Below are positions 61,850-64,000 of a stretch of 64,000 nt of DNA, piece by piece (the first letter of the stretch is position 1; each line of letters starts with the position of its first letter). A program made the position numbers and the translations under genes. Under the pieces are notes generated by a model. That model was not told the origin of the DNA. It worked only from the letters and a program-made list of their open reading frames with translations, and ran no database searches. This DNA is from Lachnospiraceae bacterium (lineage in GTDB: Bacteria; Bacillota; Clostridia; Lachnospirales; Lachnospiraceae): contig JAFTKW010000019.1 of the NCBI GenBank assembly GCA_017453065.1, forward strand, positions 62,001 through 126,000, written 5' to 3'.

Positions 61850-62981
61850 ACAAATGTTAGAAGGATCATTAAAGACAATTAGAACAGGAGAGGTAGTAGA
61901 AGGCACAGTTATCGATGTAAAGCCTGAAGAGATGGTGCTTAACATTGGCTATAAGTCAGATGGTATTCTTACTAGACAGGAATACACCAACGAGTCTAAC
62001 GTAGACCTTACTACAGTTGCTAAAGTGGGCGACACCATGGAAGTAAAAGTCCTGAAGGTAAACGATGGCGAAGGCCAGGTGCTTCTTACTTACAAACGTC
62101 TTGCTGCAGACAGAGGTAATAAGCGCATTGAAGAAGCATTCAATAACAAAGAAGTATTGAAGGCAGTTGTAAATCAGGTATTGGATGGTGGTCTTGTAGT
62201 TGTAGTTGACGAAGTGAGAATCTTCATCCCTGCAAGCCTTGTTTCCGATTCCTACGAAAAAGATTTAAGCAAGTATGCTGGACAGGAAATTGAATTCGTT
62301 ATCAGCGAATACAATCCTAAGAGAAGAAGATACATTGGTGACCGTAGACAGCTTGTTGCTGCTCAGAAGAGCGAAATTCAGAAAGAACTCTTTGCTCGCA
62401 TTAAAGAAGGTGATGTAGTAGAAGGTACTGTAAAGAATGTTACAGACTTTGGCGCATTTATTGATCTTGGTGGAGCAGATGGACTTCTTCATATTTCTGA
62501 AATGTCTTGGGGCAGAGTAGAGCATCCTAAGAAAGTATTCAAGGTTGGCGATACCGTTAGCGTATTGATCAAAGAGATCAACGGAAGCAAGATTGCACTC
62601 AGCCTTAAATTTGACGATGCAAATCCTTGGAAAGATGCTGCTACTAAGTATGCAGTAGGTACAGAGGTTACTGGTACAGTTGCTCGTATGACAGATTTCG
62701 GTGCTTTCATTGAACTTGAAAGTGGCGTAGATGCACTTCTCCATGTTTCTCAGATTTCTACAGAACATGTAGAAAAGCCTGCAGATGTACTTAAGGTTGG
62801 CGATACAGTTACAGCTAAAGTTGTTGATTTCAACGAGGTTGACAAAAAGATTAGCCTTAGTGTAAAGGCTATGTTCGCTCCAGAACCAAAGGAAGAAGAA
62901 AAAGTAGAAGAATCTGATGCAGACGTTGTTCCAGTTGACATTGAAGCAGTAATCGCTGCAGAGGCTGAAGAAGAAGCGTAA
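61830..62981 (+). CDS. rpsA: 30S ribosomal protein S1 homologue with four S1 domains
   Basis: A 383-residue RNA-binding protein with four S1 domains starting near residues 15 (EVVEGTVIDVKPEEMVLNIG), 100, 190 (GDVVEGTVKNVTDFGAFIDL) and 275 (VTGTVARMTDFGAFIELESG), and an acidic tail (EEEKVEESDADVVPVDIEAV). Domains 3 and 4 have the canonical TDFGAF core; domain 2 is divergent. ATG 61830 is chosen because GAGGAGG (61814-61820) lies 9 bases upstream, so it overlaps ispH. In Firmicutes such four-domain S1 proteins act in translation or RNA metabolism; essentiality varies. Confidence 0.93.
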   Translation: MSELTFEQMLEGSLKTIRTGEVVEGTVIDVKPEEMVLNIGYKSDGILTRQEYTNESNVDLTTVAKVGDTMEVKVLKVNDGEGQVLLTYKRLAADRGNKRIEEAFNNKEVLKAVVNQVLDGGLVVVVDEVRIFIPASLVSDSYEKDLSKYAGQEIEFVISEYNPKRRRYIGDRRQLVAAQKSEIQKELFARIKEGDVVEGTVKNVTDFGAFIDLGGADGLLHISEMSWGRVEHPKKVFKVGDTVSVLIKEINGSKIALSLKFDDANPWKDAATKYAVGTEVTGTVARMTDFGAFIELESGVDALLHVSQISTEHVEKPADVLKVGDTVTAKVVDFNEVDKKISLSVKAMFAPEPKEEEKVEESDADVVPVDIEAVIAAEAEEEA

Positions 62982-63042
62982 GCATAGATTTCAAAAGAGA
63001 AACTAAAAATAGCAATATACTGGATGATGTTAGGTGTAAATT

Positions 63043-63819
63043 ATGGCATATGATTACGAGTATTTCAAAAAAGAAGTATACGCTCTTACTACCATTGATT
63101 TAAATGCTTACAAAGAGAAGCAGATGAAACGCCGCATTGATACTTTGATTGCAAAGCACAAAGTGGTTGGATATGACAAATATATCCAGCTTCTCAAATC
63201 AGACAAAGCAGTATTTGAAGAATTTGTAAATTACTTGACCATCAATGTTTCTGAGTTTTATAGAAACCCAGATCAGTGGGAAATGTTGGACAAGCAGATT
63301 ATTCCAGAGTTGATTTCCAAGTTTGGAAAGAATTTAAAGATTTGGAGTGCTGCATGCTCTACAGGTGATGAGCCTTATTCCCTGGTTATGGCATTGTCTA
63401 GACATCTGCCATTAAATCAAATCAAGATTTTTGCGACAGATATTGACAATCAGGTAATTGAAAAGGCAAAAGCAGGATTGTATTCAGCAAAAAGTATTGC
63501 TTCTGTGCCAGAGGATTTGAAGAAGAAGTATTTCACTCAAGTGGGACCTTCTTATCAGATTTCTCCTGAAATCAAAGCAAGAGTAGAATTTAAGAGTCAC
63601 AATCTTTTAAAGGATACTTATCCTACAGGTTGTCATCTGATTGTTTGTAGAAACGTGCTGATTTACTTCACAGAAGAGGCGAAAGAGGAAGTGTTCATTA
63701 AGTTCAACAAGTCCCTTGCTCCTGGAGCAGTGTTGTTTATCGGTAGCACTGAACAGATCATCAACCACAAAGATATTGGTTATACAAGAAAGAGCTCTTT
63801 TTATTACGAAAAAGCCTAA
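63043..63819 (+). CDS. cheR: CheR-type protein-glutamate methyltransferase
   Basis: Methylates glutamates of chemoreceptors with S-adenosylmethionine. The 258-residue protein has the N-terminal helical domain (about 1-75: YKEKQMKRRIDTLIAKHKVV, NYLTINVSEFYRNPDQWEML region), the SAM motif IWSAACSTGDEPYSLVMAL and HLIVCRNVLIYFTEEAKEEV. FIGSTEQI is near the C-terminus. No other chemotaxis gene lies in the window. The NVSEFYRNP segment is diagnostic. It is followed by a strong terminator. Confidence 0.95.
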   Translation: MAYDYEYFKKEVYALTTIDLNAYKEKQMKRRIDTLIAKHKVVGYDKYIQLLKSDKAVFEEFVNYLTINVSEFYRNPDQWEMLDKQIIPELISKFGKNLKIWSAACSTGDEPYSLVMALSRHLPLNQIKIFATDIDNQVIEKAKAGLYSAKSIASVPEDLKKKYFTQVGPSYQISPEIKARVEFKSHNLLKDTYPTGCHLIVCRNVLIYFTEEAKEEVFIKFNKSLAPGAVLFIGSTEQIINHKDIGYTRKSSFYYEKA

Positions 63820-63823
63820 AACG

Positions 63824-63852
63824 AAGGCGTCGCAAATGCGACGCCTTTTATT
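63824..63852. terminator. Terminator between cheR and the convergent gene
   Basis: Perfect 10-bp stem AAGGCGTCGC/GCGACGCCTT (63824-63833, 63838-63847), loop AAAT, followed by T-rich sequence; the opposite side (CGTTTT on the minus strand) could also serve the convergent gene. Confidence 0.92.
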
Positions 63853-63870
63853 TTTGCTATAATGAATTAT

Positions 63871-64000
63871 TTAATAGCTTGTAGAGATCATCTCAAGGAT
63901 GTGCGAAGCGTATCTGGTAAAGGTGGTTCTGTCACGCTTTAATTCCTCTGTAAGTTCAAAGAATAGAACTTTACTTTTGTAATCTCTTTTGAAGAATGGT
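63871..64000 (-). CDS. C-terminal fragment of an unidentified protein
   Basis: The last 42 codons of a minus-strand gene whose rest lies beyond the window. The frame ends KRDYKSKVLFFELTEELK, then RDRTTFTRYASHILEMISTSY and stop TAA (complement of 63871-63873). It is helical and basic, with no recognised motif. The convergent terminator beyond its stop and the coding-like codon pattern support a real gene. Identity cannot be given from this fragment. Confidence 0.6.
   Translation of the reverse strand, partial: PFFKRDYKSKVLFFELTEELKRDRTTFTRYASHILEMISTSY

Overview
The window looks like chromosomal DNA of an anaerobic, low-GC Gram-positive bacterium of the class Clostridia, most likely family Lachnospiraceae. 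This is an inference from gene content. The evidence is a glutamate dehydrogenase of the Clostridium symbiosum type, a flavodiiron protein with rubredoxin and a fused 2-oxoacid:ferredoxin oxidoreductase, a Na+-pumping biotin decarboxylase cluster, a 1410-residue 2-hydroxyacyl-CoA dehydratase activase-like protein, a single-chain glycyl-tRNA synthetase, a DUF5688-type protein and strong AGGAGG ribosome-binding sites. No rRNA, CRISPR array, prophage or insertion sequence was seen. One tRNA gene, tRNA-Arg(CCG), is present.

Layout. 1-4.1 kb: a partial YqeG-type HAD phosphatase, the shikimate genes aroE-aroK-aroQ, efp and a DUF5688-like gene. 4.2-7.6 kb: tRNA-Arg inside a perfect 14-bp inverted repeat, an SH3-domain surface protein, a small helical protein and gdhA. 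7.8-12.7 kb: an O2/NO-reductase module (flavodiiron protein, rubredoxin, gamma-delta and alpha-beta fusions of an oxoacid:ferredoxin oxidoreductase). 12.9-14.6 kb: an ECF sigma factor with a membrane partner that ends in a degenerate M23 domain. 14.7-18.1 kb (minus strand): a YtrA-like GntR/ABC-transporter operon with a clear operator. 18.3-25.5 kb: an RluF-like pseudouridine synthase, an NAD+-dependent DNA ligase, MetA, an M48 protease, a MATE exporter and a YczE-like membrane protein. 25.5-28.4 kb: an SF2 helicase with C-terminal membrane segments. 28.4-32.7 kb (minus): the giant dehydratase activase. 32.9-39.7 kb: an inactive rhomboid-like protein, a truncated sigma-70-like protein, an unknown gene, an M16C peptidase, era, a small gene and recO. 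40-45 kb: a lipoprotein, glyQS, alaS, rpsU. 45.2-51.5 kb: two D-Ala-D-Ala carboxypeptidases, a metallophosphoesterase, scpA-scpB and a lipoprotein. 51.6-57.4 kb: a biotin-dependent Na+ pump/transcarboxylase cluster whose oadB and oadA are separated by 412 bp of structured repeats. 57.6-63.8 kb: TetR and RpiR regulators, a YhiN/BaiN-like flavoprotein, cmk-ispH-rpsA and a CheR methyltransferase. The window ends inside a minus-strand gene.

Most genes are housekeeping and sit in tight operons with overlapping start and stop codons. The strongest candidates for undescribed biology are non-coding. One repeat family has two copies, at 39.8 and 55.9 kb, whose hairpins keep their pairing while their sequence changes. 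A three-unit ~70-bp tandem array made of hairpins lies inside the carboxylase cluster. A ~51-bp element is placed directly after intrinsic terminators. The most interesting protein-level cases are the flavodiiron/oxoacid-oxidoreductase operon, the lipoprotein-OadG fusion, the membrane-anchored helicase, the sigma-like protein without promoter-recognition regions, and the ECF sigma factor paired with a dead M23 domain.
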